DNA of 64,000 nucleotides from Jiangella sp. DSM 45060 (GCF_900105175.1 NZ_LT629771.1:3162001-3226000), one strand, 5' to 3'; shown: positions 32,846 to 41,316, numbered from the stretch's first letter. The notes: a model not told the origin generated them from the sequence alone. A program made the numbers and translations.

Positions 32846-34002
32846 GCGCGGATCACCACCAGTGCGCGCACCCACTTCGTCTGCAGGACGCCGGCCCGGT
32901 TGGGCGCGATGAGCCGGCACGGGTAGCCGTGGTCGAGATCGAGCCGCTCGCCGTTCAGCGCCACGGCCAGCATGGTGTCGGCGTCGCGCACCTGCGGGTG
33001 GTTCAGCTCCGACGCCCGGTACCGGCCACTGGCCTGCAGCGACTCCGCCCGCACGGTGACGTCGTCGTCCGGGTCGACCCCGGCGACGGCCAGCAACTCG
33101 GTGATCGGGACGCCCCGCCACCGGGCCGACACGCTCCAGCCCTCGACACAGGCGATCGGCAGTTCGGCCTCGCGACGCGCGAGGCGGTCGAGCTCCCCCG
33201 TGGTGAGCTCCACCGGCAAGGCGACGGCACCGGTGATCCGCAACCGGTAGGCCGGGTCCGACGCGGCGTCGACGACGCCGGCCTGGACGGCGCTGCGGTT
33301 GACCGGCACGCCCTGCGGGCCGATGTCGGGACGGCGTTGCGCGAACAGCGTCAGCGGCCGGAACGCGGGCAGCGTCTGACCGGCCGTGGTGACGGTGACG
33401 ACGCCCGCGGCGACCGCCACCGCGCCCAGGAAGCCGCGCCGCCCGAGGGTGCCCGGCGCCGCTGCCGCGACCGGGTGGCCGGGCCGGGCCAGCGCCGCCC
33501 GCGCGACCGCGGCCTTCGCGCCCACGTGCGCGACCAGCGCGCCGACGGTGATCCACGCGACCCAGTAGTGCGCGGCCGGGAAGTAGAACCCCCACGGGTA
33601 CCAGCGCGACACGTTGGCGACCCCGGAGAACAGCATGAACACGGCGCCGAAGGTCAGCGGCACCAGCATGAGCCGCTCGAGCCCGTGCGCGACGCCGGTC
33701 ACCGGCGGCCAGCTGAACAGCCGCGGGTACACCGACCACAGCTTCGCCAGCAGCAGCGGCACCGTCGCGAATCCCGTCGCCACGTGCAGGCCCTGCGTGG
33801 CCCGGTACAGCGACGCCGGTCGCGGCGGGATCGGCAGCCAGCCCACCGGGTGCTGCTGCAGGTGCGAGTAGAGCCCGGTGAGGAAGCAGATCAGGACACA
33901 GCTGCCGAGCACGATGCCGAGAATCGCGGCGGTCCGCGCGTCGTGGACCGGCTGCCGCAGCGCCTCGTCCCGCGCCGTGGCCACCGCGCGCAGCGGTCTC
34001 AC
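32842..34002 (-). CDS. Membrane-anchored molybdopterin-dependent oxidoreductase with cytochrome b-like part
   Basis: 386 aa from GTG 34000-34002, overlapping the DUF2064 stop (GTGA). Residues 25-165 hold four membrane helices with several His residues (H51, H73, H106, H145, H159), suggesting a heme-b module. A twin-arginine-like stretch, GRRGFLGAVAVAAG, at residues 187-200 precedes a fifth helix. Residues 210-386 are a sulfite-oxidase-type Mo-cofactor domain with candidate Mo-ligand Cys285 in IACVEGWS. The catalytic domain is probably outside the membrane, fed or drained by the heme part. Substrate unknown. Confidence 0.85.
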   Translation of the reverse strand: MRPLRAVATARDEALRQPVHDARTAAILGIVLGSCVLICFLTGLYSHLQQHPVGWLPIPPRPASLYRATQGLHVATGFATVPLLLAKLWSVYPRLFSWPPVTGVAHGLERLMLVPLTFGAVFMLFSGVANVSRWYPWGFYFPAAHYWVAWITVGALVAHVGAKAAVARAALARPGHPVAAAAPGTLGRRGFLGAVAVAAGVVTVTTAGQTLPAFRPLTLFAQRRPDIGPQGVPVNRSAVQAGVVDAASDPAYRLRITGAVALPVELTTGELDRLARREAELPIACVEGWSVSARWRGVPITELLAVAGVDPDDDVTVRAESLQASGRYRASELNHPQVRDADTMLAVALNGERLDLDHGYPCRLIAPNRAGVLQTKWVRALVVIRA

Positions 34003-34637
34003 GCGGCCCCCGTCAGCACCGAGCGGACGACGCCCGCGGTCCGTGTCTCCGGCGCGGCGGCGGCCACCGCGAGCGCGTCGGCCGCGGTGTCGACGTCGCG
34101 CAGCACCGGCAGCTCCGTCACCGCCAGGCCCAGCGCGAGCAGCCGGTCGCGCTGGCGCGCAGCGGTCCGCGCGGTGCTCATCGGCACGCCGTCGAAGACG
34201 CCGCGCCGCCAGCGGTTCAGGCCCAGGGCCCACCAGCCGCCGTCCTCGGCCGCGCCGAGCGCCGCCGTCCGCGCGTCACCGCCGGCCACCAGGCCGAGCG
34301 CGTGATCGAGCAGCGACGGCGTCAGCTGCGGGGTGTCCATGCCGATCTGCACCCCCGGTCCCCCGGCGTGGCTCCACGCCGCCGCGAGCCGGGTCCCGAG
34401 CGGCCCGCGCACCTGCGGGACCACCTCGAAACCGGCCGGCAGCCACGGACCGGGCCGGCCGTCGAGCACGAGGATGCGCCGTCCGGCGCCGCACCGCGCG
34501 ACGGCGTCGAGCGTGTCGGCGAGGGCCGCCTCGGCGACGCGTGCGGCCGCGACAAGGTCCAGCGGCGGGCAGAGCCGGGTCTTCACCCGGCCTGCGACCG
34601 GCTCCTTCGCCACCACGAGCACATGCGTCCGCTTCAC
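33999..34637 (-). CDS. DUF2064/TIGR04282-type glycosyltransferase-like protein
   Basis: 212 aa, ATG 34635-34637. The diagnostic N-terminal motif KEPVAGRVKTRLCP (residues 11-24) and the later QIGMDTPQLTP and EDGGWWALGL segments define the DUF2064 family, a GT-A-like nucleotidyl/sugar transferase fold. TIGR04282 members occur in arsenosugar gene sets. It is the first gene of the leftward operon and divergent from the response regulator at 34740, with 102 bp between the two starts. Confidence 0.87.
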   Translation of the reverse strand: MKRTHVLVVAKEPVAGRVKTRLCPPLDLVAAARVAEAALADTLDAVARCGAGRRILVLDGRPGPWLPAGFEVVPQVRGPLGTRLAAAWSHAGGPGVQIGMDTPQLTPSLLDHALGLVAGGDARTAALGAAEDGGWWALGLNRWRRGVFDGVPMSTARTAARQRDRLLALGLAVTELPVLRDVDTAADALAVAAAAPETRTAGVVRSVLTGAA

Positions 34638-34739
34638 GCTGACGACCGTAGGGTCGGCCGGCCGTCATGATTCTTACAAGCCGCGAAACTCTGCCACCGT
34701 ACCCGCCCGACCTGGGGCGAAGCGGTCGCAGGCGGTGGC

Positions 34740-35453
34740 ATGGTGGACCCCATGGATCCCGGACCGGCCCAGCGCGTGCTGGTGGTGGACGACGACCCGG
34801 CGCTGTCCGAGGTGGTCGGGCGGTACCTGCGCCGCGACGGCTTCGAGGTCGACTACGCCGCCGACGGCACGGCCGGTCTGGCGAAGGCGCTGGAGACCCT
34901 GCCCGATCTCATCGTGCTCGATCTGATGCTGCCCGGCCTCGACGGCCTCGAGCTCTGCCGGCGGCTGCGCCGCGTCGCGCCCATCCCGGTGGTCATGCTG
35001 ACCGCGCTCGGCGAGGAGAACGACCGCATCGCCGGCCTGGAGATCGGCGCCGACGACTACGTCACCAAGCCGTTCTCGCCCCGCGAGCTGTCCGCCAGGG
35101 TCAAGGCGGTGCTGCGCCGAGCGGCCGCCGGCAGCGTCACACCCTCGGCCGCGCCCCGGCGGCTGACTGGAGCCGGCTGCGAGGTCGACCTGGTCGCGCA
35201 CCAGGTGCGGCGCGACGGGCAGCTGGTGGCCCTCACGACGAAGGAGTTCGATCTGCTCGTGCACTTCATGACGCATCCGGGCCGCGCCTACCGGCGCGAG
35301 GAACTGCTCGAGGCCGTGTGGGGCTGGCGCTTCGGCGACACCTCGACGGTGACAGTGCACCTGCGGCGGCTGCGGGAGAAGATCGAGGACGACGCGTCCG
35401 CGCCGCGGCACCTGCTCACCGTCCGCGGTGTCGGCTACCGGTTCGAGCCATGA
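34740..35453 (+). CDS. OmpR-family response regulator
   Basis: 237 aa from ATG 34740 (ATG 34752 is an alternative with a GGTGG site). Receiver domain with acidic pocket DDD (17-19), phospho-acceptor Asp61 (LIVLDLMLPGLDG), Thr near 87 (VMLTAL) and Lys in VTKPFSP. The C-terminal winged helix matches Trans_reg_C (LTTKEFDLLVHFMTHPGRAYRREELLE and TVTVHLRRLREKIE segments). It overlaps the kinase gene by 4 nt. It probably controls both the rightward operon and the divergent oxidoreductase/glycosyltransferase operon. Confidence 0.92.
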   Translation: MVDPMDPGPAQRVLVVDDDPALSEVVGRYLRRDGFEVDYAADGTAGLAKALETLPDLIVLDLMLPGLDGLELCRRLRRVAPIPVVMLTALGEENDRIAGLEIGADDYVTKPFSPRELSARVKAVLRRAAAGSVTPSAAPRRLTGAGCEVDLVAHQVRRDGQLVALTTKEFDLLVHFMTHPGRAYRREELLEAVWGWRFGDTSTVTVHLRRLREKIEDDASAPRHLLTVRGVGYRFEP

Positions 35454-36646
35454 CCCGGCAGGCCACGACCGTCTCGGTGCTGGCGACCGGCCTCGTCGTG
35501 GCCGGCGTAATCGCGGTCTCCGCCGGCATCCCCGCCCGCGACCTGGCGATCCTGGTGGCGGTGACGGCGCTCGGCTCCGGCGTGGCGTTCGTCGCCGGAG
35601 CCACGGTCCTGCGCCGCTTCCGCGGCCGGCCGGTACGCGCCCAAGTGCTCGTCGTCGCGGTGTCGGCGCTGCTCATGACGGTGGCCGGGGTGGTGGCCGC
35701 GGCGCTGGCGATGTTCATCTCGACGCACGACCTCGTGGCGCTGTTCATCGTGGTCGCGGCGGCGACGGCCATGGCGGTGGGCGCGGCGCTGCAGCTCGGC
35801 GACGACATCGGCGCCGGGACGAGGCAGGTCGGGCATCTGGCCCGCACGATGGTCGACGGCGGCGACGGTCCGGCGGCGGTCACCGGGCCCGGCGAGCTGG
35901 CGACGCTCGCGGCCGAGCTCGCCGACGTGTCCACCCGGCTGGACGAGTCCCGCCGCCGCGAGCGGGCGCTGGAGGCGTCGCGGCGTGAGCTGATCGCCTG
36001 GGTGTCACACGACCTGCGCAGCCCGCTCGCCACCATTCGCGCGATGGCCGAGGCGCTCGACGACGAGGTGGCCGACGACGCCGCCACCGTCCATCGCTAT
36101 CACCGGCAGATCCGCGGCGACGCCGAGCGGCTCACCGTCCTGGTCGACGACCTGTTCGAGCTGTCGCGGATCAACAGCGGCGCCGTGCGGCTCGGGCCGG
36201 AGCTGGTGTCGATCGGCGACGCCGTCGCCGAGTCGCTGGCCGGCGCGGCCTCGCACGCCTCCGTCAGGAGCGTGCGGCTGGTCGAGGAGCTCGACGAGCT
36301 GCCCGTCACCGAGGTGTCGGCCCGCGAGTTCACACGTGCCCTGAACAATCTGCTCGACAACGCCATCCGGCACACCCCCGCCGGCGGCCGGGTCGTGGTG
36401 CGCTCCGGCCGCGACGACGGTGGCGCCGTGCTGCAGGTCATCGACGAGTGCGGCGGCATCCCCGAGCCCGACCTGGACCGGGTGTTCGACGTCGCCTTCC
36501 GCGGCGACACCGCCCGCGGCCGCGACGCCGGCGGCGGCGGTCTCGGGCTGGCCATCGCCCGCGGCCTGGTCGAGGCGCACGCCGGCTCCGTCGAGGTCGC
36601 CAACCACGACCGCGGCTGCCGGTTCACCATCCGGCTGCCGGCGTGA
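35450..36646 (+). CDS. Membrane sensor histidine kinase
   Basis: 398 aa, ATG 35450 (ATGA overlap). Four hydrophobic segments lie within the first 112 residues with almost no extracytoplasmic loop, so the signal is probably sensed in or at the membrane. A HAMP-like linker leads to the dimerisation helix with phospho-acceptor His187 (WVSHDLRSPLAT). The ATP domain has the N box NNLLDNAIRH, G1 DECGGIP, F box RVFDVAFRG and G2 GGGGLGLAIARG. Partner of the response regulator just upstream. Confidence 0.9.
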   Translation: MTRQATTVSVLATGLVVAGVIAVSAGIPARDLAILVAVTALGSGVAFVAGATVLRRFRGRPVRAQVLVVAVSALLMTVAGVVAAALAMFISTHDLVALFIVVAAATAMAVGAALQLGDDIGAGTRQVGHLARTMVDGGDGPAAVTGPGELATLAAELADVSTRLDESRRRERALEASRRELIAWVSHDLRSPLATIRAMAEALDDEVADDAATVHRYHRQIRGDAERLTVLVDDLFELSRINSGAVRLGPELVSIGDAVAESLAGAASHASVRSVRLVEELDELPVTEVSAREFTRALNNLLDNAIRHTPAGGRVVVRSGRDDGGAVLQVIDECGGIPEPDLDRVFDVAFRGDTARGRDAGGGGLGLAIARGLVEAHAGSVEVANHDRGCRFTIRLPA

Positions 36647-37944
36647 GGGTCCGGGCCGTCCCGTTCGCCCCCTCACACGGTCCGGCTCCCGGTGTGAGCG
36701 TGCGAGCGACCCCATTCGCGCTGGCCGGATGGGTGCTGCTGCTGGCCGTCGCGTGGGCCTGGGGCCTGACGCTGCCGGCCGGCGACCTGCACCTGGGTGC
36801 GATGCCGCTGTACGGGCGCTGGGACCTCGTCCCGGCCTGGCGGCTGGCGGCGCCGGTCGCCGTCGGCGCGGCCGCGGTGCTGGTGCTGCCCGCACTCGCG
36901 GCGCGGTGGCCCTGGCGGCGGCTGCTGGCCGCGTTCGCGGTGACGGCGGTGGCGTGGTCGCTTGCGCTGGCCGCCGCCGATGGCTCGGACGGGTTCGCCG
37001 ACATCGGGCAGGCGTACGGACGGCACGCCGGCCTGGTCGACGAGCGCGGCGGCCCGGCGGCGTTCCTGCGCACCTACGTCGAGCACCAGGACGCCGTCCC
37101 CGTGCACCTGCAGGCGCACCCGCCGGGGCTGGTGCTGACGCTGTGGGCGTCGGCCCGGCTCGGGCCGGCCGGCGCCGGGTGGGAGTCCGCGCTGGCCATG
37201 GTCGGCGTGGCCGCGGCGGCGGTGGCGGTCCTGGTGATCGCGCGCGACGTGGTGTCGCAGCGGTTCGCCCGGGCGGCCGCGCCGTTCGTCGTGCTGGCGC
37301 CGGCCGCGGTCTGGCACACCAACGCGGACGTGGTCTTCGGCGGGCTGGCGCTGACCGGTGTGGCGCTGGTCGTGCTCGCGACCGGCCGGTCCGGGCCGGC
37401 CCGCTGGGCGGCGGCCGGCGGCGCGGTGTTCGGGCTGGCCCTGCTGTTCGCCTACGGGGTCGCGCTGCTCGCACTGCCGATCGCGGCGGTCGCGCTGTGG
37501 CGGCGCCGACCCGCGGTGCTGGCCGCGGCGGCCGGGGCGGGGGCCGTCGTGGTGGCGCTGCCGCTGCTCTGGGGGTTCTGGTGGCTCGATGGGCTGGCCG
37601 CCACCCGGGTCCAGTACCACGCGGGCGTCGGCGCCGACCGGCCGTACGCGTACTTCCTGCTGGCCAACCTGGCCGTGTTCGCGCTGGCGACCGGCCCGGC
37701 GACGGCCGCCGGGCTGGCCCGGCTGCGCGACCGGCGAGCCTGGCTGGTGGTCGGGTCGGGGCTGGCAGCGGTGCTGGTCGCGGACCTGTCCGGGCTGTCG
37801 TCGGCGGAGACCGAGCGGATCTGGCAGCCGTTCATGCCGCTCGTCCTGCTGGCCGGCGCCGCGCTGGCGCCGTCGCGGCGGTGGTTGATCGTGCAGGTCG
37901 CCGTCGCCGTCGTCCTGCAGGGCGCGCTGCGCTCACCGTGGTGA
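36643..37944 (+). CDS. GT-C-like polytopic membrane glycosyltransferase
   Basis: 433 aa from GTG 36643, overlapping the kinase stop (GTGA). About 10-11 membrane segments are seen. A large first extracytoplasmic loop contains YGRHAGLVDERGGPAAFL and ends in the HPPG motif (about residue 162), typical of lipid-linked-sugar (GT-C/PMT-type) glycosyltransferases. The first 30 residues contain an imperfect tandem repeat (VRVRAVPFA, VSVRATPFA), so GTG at about 36694 is an alternative start. It probably moves a lipid-linked sugar outside the membrane, in line with the GT2 and epimerase genes of the locus. Confidence 0.7.
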   Translation: MRVRAVPFAPSHGPAPGVSVRATPFALAGWVLLLAVAWAWGLTLPAGDLHLGAMPLYGRWDLVPAWRLAAPVAVGAAAVLVLPALAARWPWRRLLAAFAVTAVAWSLALAAADGSDGFADIGQAYGRHAGLVDERGGPAAFLRTYVEHQDAVPVHLQAHPPGLVLTLWASARLGPAGAGWESALAMVGVAAAAVAVLVIARDVVSQRFARAAAPFVVLAPAAVWHTNADVVFGGLALTGVALVVLATGRSGPARWAAAGGAVFGLALLFAYGVALLALPIAAVALWRRRPAVLAAAAGAGAVVVALPLLWGFWWLDGLAATRVQYHAGVGADRPYAYFLLANLAVFALATGPATAAGLARLRDRRAWLVVGSGLAAVLVADLSGLSSAETERIWQPFMPLVLLAGAALAPSRRWLIVQVAVAVVLQGALRSPW

Positions 37945-37960
37945 GGTCGGAGGGAGACGG

Positions 37961-38995
37961 ATGAAGGTGCTGGTCACCGGCGGCGCCGGGTTCATCGGCG
38001 GGCACGTCGTCGAGCAGCTGTGCGCGGCCGGCGCGGACGTCGTCGTGCTCGACTCGCTGGTCGCGCACGCCGCACCCCCGGACCTGCCGGACGGCGTCGA
38101 CCTGCGGGTCGCCGACCTGCGCGACCCCGACGCCGTCGCGCTGGCGGTGCACGACGTCGACGCCGTCTGTCACCAGGCCGCCCGGGTCGGGCTGGGGGTC
38201 GACCTCGGCGACATCGCCGACTACGTCTGCGACAACGACCTCGGCACGGCCGTGCTCCTGCGGGCCCTGTGGCGGCGCCGGTTCGCCGGGCGCCTCGTCG
38301 TCGCGTCGTCGATGGTCGTCTACGGCGAGGGCCGGTACCGCTGCGCCACGCACGGCGGCGTCGCGCCCGGCCCGCGCTCCGTCGCCGAGCTCGGCGCCGG
38401 CCGGTTCGAGCCGCCCTGCCCGCGCTGCGGCGCCCCGCTGTCCTGGGAGCACGTCGACGAGGACGCGCCACCCGATCCGCGCAACGTCTACGCCGCGACG
38501 AAGCTGCACACCGAGCACCTGGCCTTCGCGTACGGCCGCGAGACCGGCGCCGCCGTCTGCGCACTGCGCTACCACAACGTGTACGGGCCGCGCATGCCCC
38601 GCGACACCCCGTACGCCGGCGTCGCCAGCCTCTTCCGCAGCTCGCTGGCGCGCGGTGCCGCACCCCGCGTCTTCGAGGACGGCGGCCAGCTGCGCGACTT
38701 CGTCCACGTCCGGGACGTCGCCCGCGCCAACGTCCGGGCCCTCGGCTCCGCGTGGAGCGGCGCGCTGAACGTCGCGAGCGGCGAGCCGCACACCATCCTC
38801 GACATGGCCACCGCCCTATGTTTCGCGTTCGGTCCCGGCGCACCGCGCCCGGTCGTCACCGGCGAGTACCGCCTCGGCGACGTCCGCCACGTCGTCGCCT
38901 CCCCCGCCCGCGCGGCCGAGGTCCTCGGGTTCCGGGCCGAAGTCCCCTTCGCGCCCGGCATCGCCGAGTTCGCCCACGCCCCGCTGCGCGGATGA
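37961..38995 (+). CDS. NAD-dependent sugar epimerase/dehydratase with Cys/His-rich insert
   Basis: 344 aa, ATG 37961 with GGAGG upstream. Extended SDR fold: GGAGFIG (residues 7-13), catalytic Ser116/117 and Tyr177-x3-Lys181 (YAATK), substrate region LRYHNVYGPRMPRDTPYAG. An unusual insert between the Ser and Tyr carries Cys128, His131, Cys153 and Cys156 (CATH, then CPRCG), which looks like a zinc ribbon. It probably makes a nucleotide-activated sugar for the glycosyltransferases of this locus. Confidence 0.85.
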   Translation: MKVLVTGGAGFIGGHVVEQLCAAGADVVVLDSLVAHAAPPDLPDGVDLRVADLRDPDAVALAVHDVDAVCHQAARVGLGVDLGDIADYVCDNDLGTAVLLRALWRRRFAGRLVVASSMVVYGEGRYRCATHGGVAPGPRSVAELGAGRFEPPCPRCGAPLSWEHVDEDAPPDPRNVYAATKLHTEHLAFAYGRETGAAVCALRYHNVYGPRMPRDTPYAGVASLFRSSLARGAAPRVFEDGGQLRDFVHVRDVARANVRALGSAWSGALNVASGEPHTILDMATALCFAFGPGAPRPVVTGEYRLGDVRHVVASPARAAEVLGFRAEVPFAPGIAEFAHAPLRG

Positions 38996-39046
38996 CCGGC
39001 CGCCCCGGCTCACGACGTCCGGCTGCGTCACACCCCGGCTCTCCAC

Positions 39047-40294
39047 TCACGGTGGGCTGATGTCGTCGGCGTCGTCGAGGTCCTCTGGGTTGGGCAGACC
39101 GGCCAGGAAGCGGAACGACGCGAGCGTGACCAGCGCCGCGGCACCGCCCGCGATCAGGAACGGGGCCCGCAGGTCGATCCGGCCCAGAACCCCGCCCAGC
39201 AACGACCCCAGCGGCATGGTGCCCCACAGCAGCGTGCGCCAGGTGCCGTGGACCCGGCCCAGCAGGCGGCTCGGGATCGCGGCCTGGCGCAGCGACATGA
39301 CCAGGATGTTCCACATCGTCGTGCCGCCGGCGGAGACGAGATAGCCGAACGCGACCACGCCGAGCACCGGGACCGCACCCATCAGGACCAGCGCCAGCAG
39401 CGACACAGTCTGCGCGACCGCCATCACCGGCCCGGCCCGGTACCGCTCCTTCAGCCGGTTGGCCAGCGCGGCGGCACCGAGCGAGCCGACGGCGCCGGCC
39501 AGGATGAACGCGCCGTACCACGCCTCCGGCAACCCGAGCCGGTTCAGCACATAGAGCACCAGCGTCGCCGTGGCGGCCGAGAAGAACAGGCCGACCACCA
39601 CACTGATCATCCACAGTTTCCGCAGCATCGGGTGGCCCATGAGATAGCGGAATCCGACGGCGAACTGCCGATACCAGACGACGTGCGGCTCACCCGGGTC
39701 GCCGCGGTGCGTACCGGCCGCCGCGACCGGGAGGAAGACCGCCAGGACGCCGGCGACCGCGTACGTCAGGGCGTTGATGCCGAGCGGCACTACCACCGAC
39801 ACCGCGAACAGCGCCGAGGTCAGCGGGCCGGACAGGAACCGCTCGACGACGATCTCACCGGCCTCGACCCGCGAGTTCGCCCGCGGCAGGTCCGGCTTGG
39901 CGACGATCGAGGGCAGCACCGCCCGCAACGCTCCGTCGTAGACCGTCTCGAACACCCCGTAGACGAACACGACGACGTAGAGCCACCAGATCGTCAGCGC
40001 GTCCGTGGCGAACAGCACGAGCAGCAGAACCGCGAGGAGCGTCCGCGCGCCGTTGGCGAAGGTCATCGCGCGTCGCCGGTCGACGCGGTCCAGCACGATG
40101 CCGGCCGGGATCGCGAACAGCAGCCACGGCAGCATCGCGACCGCCGCGATACCGGAGACGAGCAGCGGGTCGCCGGTCAGCCGCGCCGCCAGCAGAGGCG
40201 CCGCGACCTTCGCGATGCCGTCGCCCAGACTCGAGCTGACGTTCGCCGCCACGACGTTGCTCAACGCCCGCCCCAGCGGCTGCCGCTCACCCAC
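39047..40294 (-). CDS. MFS transporter, EntS-like exporter type
   Basis: 415 aa from GTG 40292-40294. Twelve hydrophobic segments; the first cytoplasmic loop has the MFS motif FAIPAGIVLDRVDRRRAM near residue 65. The domain belongs to the MFS_3 group, which includes the enterobactin exporter EntS and many drug or secondary-metabolite exporters. The C-terminus is acidic (EDLDDADDISPP). A TAGGCT box 6 nt before the GTG suggests a leaderless transcript. Substrate unknown. Converges with the epimerase gene. Confidence 0.88.
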   Translation of the reverse strand: MGERQPLGRALSNVVAANVSSSLGDGIAKVAAPLLAARLTGDPLLVSGIAAVAMLPWLLFAIPAGIVLDRVDRRRAMTFANGARTLLAVLLLVLFATDALTIWWLYVVVFVYGVFETVYDGALRAVLPSIVAKPDLPRANSRVEAGEIVVERFLSGPLTSALFAVSVVVPLGINALTYAVAGVLAVFLPVAAAGTHRGDPGEPHVVWYRQFAVGFRYLMGHPMLRKLWMISVVVGLFFSAATATLVLYVLNRLGLPEAWYGAFILAGAVGSLGAAALANRLKERYRAGPVMAVAQTVSLLALVLMGAVPVLGVVAFGYLVSAGGTTMWNILVMSLRQAAIPSRLLGRVHGTWRTLLWGTMPLGSLLGGVLGRIDLRAPFLIAGGAAALVTLASFRFLAGLPNPEDLDDADDISPP

Positions 40295-40300
40295 CGCAGC

Positions 40301-40306
40301 AGCCTA
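40301..40306 (-). promoter_or_regulatory. -10 box TAGGCT of the MFS gene, leaderless spacing
   Basis: Read on the minus strand, TAGGCT is followed by 6 nt and then GTG 40294-40292. The predicted transcript start is thus the G of the start codon. No convincing -35 hexamer lies 16-19 bp upstream. Confidence 0.45.
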
Positions 40307-40320
40307 CGGCCCGGACCGCA

Positions 40321-40369
40321 CCCACTCCGGCGCCGCTCTGCTGACAGCAGACGGGCGGCCGGAGCGGGT
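40321..40369 (-). terminator. Long hairpin downstream of the CobK-like gene
   Basis: Outer arms CCACTCCGGC and GCCGGAGCGG (one wobble in the leftward transcript) enclose an inner perfect arm pair TCTGCTG and CAGCAGA. It lies about 80 nt past the CobK-like stop and just upstream of the MFS promoter, so it would separate the two leftward units. No T-tract. Confidence 0.4.
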
Positions 40370-40446
40370 GGGGCGAGAGGACCGCGTCCCCGGAGGAGGG
40401 CGGTGGTGCCGGTGAGGTTCGGCGGACAGACTGCCGAGGTCAGGAC

Positions 40447-41223
40447 TCAGCGACCACGGTGAGCCGAGTGCCGTCGTACGTCGCTGAGCCAGGCCAGAGC
40501 GGACAACGCGTCCGTCACCACGGGCTCCGACGGCCCGTTGCGCCGCTGGTCGCTCGCCGGCTCCGGTCGCCGGACCATGACCACCTCGATGCCGAGCTGG
40601 TCGGCGGCCTCCAGGAAGCTCCGCACACCGGTGTCACCGGAGTCGGCCGCGACCAGCAGCCGCACGTTCCCGGCGGCCAGCACGGAGATCGCCCCTCGAA
40701 GCCCGTATCGAGTGGCGTCCGGCTCGCGCACCCAGCCCGGAATCCGAGGGTCCATGGAGGTGCGTCTGCGGTGGCTGAGGGCCGATCGCCCGCCCAGGTC
40801 GCCCAGCCGCTCCGCGAGCCGCAGCGGTTCCAGCGCGAGCATGACGTCGCCCGGGTATCTCGACGCCTCGCGCTCGGCGGCATCGAACGAGGCGACCCAG
40901 TTCCACCGCTCAGATCCCGCGACGCCGTCGAACGGCGGTGGCACCGCCCGGAGAAGTGGTAGCCCGGCAACCTCGCAGGCAGCCGTCACCGCGGCGGACA
41001 CGTCCGCTGCATAGGGGTCGGCAGCGTTGATCACGACGTCGACGGCATGGCTCCGGAACATCGTCACCAACGCGGCCGGCTCGGGGTGACTTTCGTACAC
41101 GATCCCGTCGTCACGACCAGGCCCGTCCTCGGTCACCAGCCGGACGTAGTCGGGGTCGCCGTGTTCGAACGCCATCACCAGGTCGGTGACCAACGTGGTC
41201 GATCCGATGATCAGAGTCGCCAT
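40447..41223 (-). CDS. CobK/CbiJ-like (precorrin-6A reductase family) protein, orphan
   Basis: 258 aa from ATG 41221-41223, preceded by GGGAG. It follows the precorrin-6A reductase layout: LIIGSTTLVTDLV at the start (nucleotide loop, normally GGT-E-AR), VDVVINAADPYAADVSAAVTAAC near residue 70 (normally DATHPFA), then LPLLRAVPPPF and GDVMLALEPLRLAERL. Key positions are altered (His of THPFA is missing), so activity as a corrin enzyme is doubtful. No other cobalamin gene is in the window. It may be a repurposed NAD(P)-binding protein. Confidence 0.65.
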   Translation of the reverse strand: MATLIIGSTTLVTDLVMAFEHGDPDYVRLVTEDGPGRDDGIVYESHPEPAALVTMFRSHAVDVVINAADPYAADVSAAVTAACEVAGLPLLRAVPPPFDGVAGSERWNWVASFDAAEREASRYPGDVMLALEPLRLAERLGDLGGRSALSHRRRTSMDPRIPGWVREPDATRYGLRGAISVLAAGNVRLLVAADSGDTGVRSFLEAADQLGIEVVMVRRPEPASDQRRNGPSEPVVTDALSALAWLSDVRRHSAHRGR

Positions 41224-41316
41224 GCCCAACTCCCGGCCCAGCGGTCGACAGCCCGTCGTTGAACACATCAGGCTAGCACGACAATTGACCTAACTATCGC
41301 ACCACATGACGGTCGA

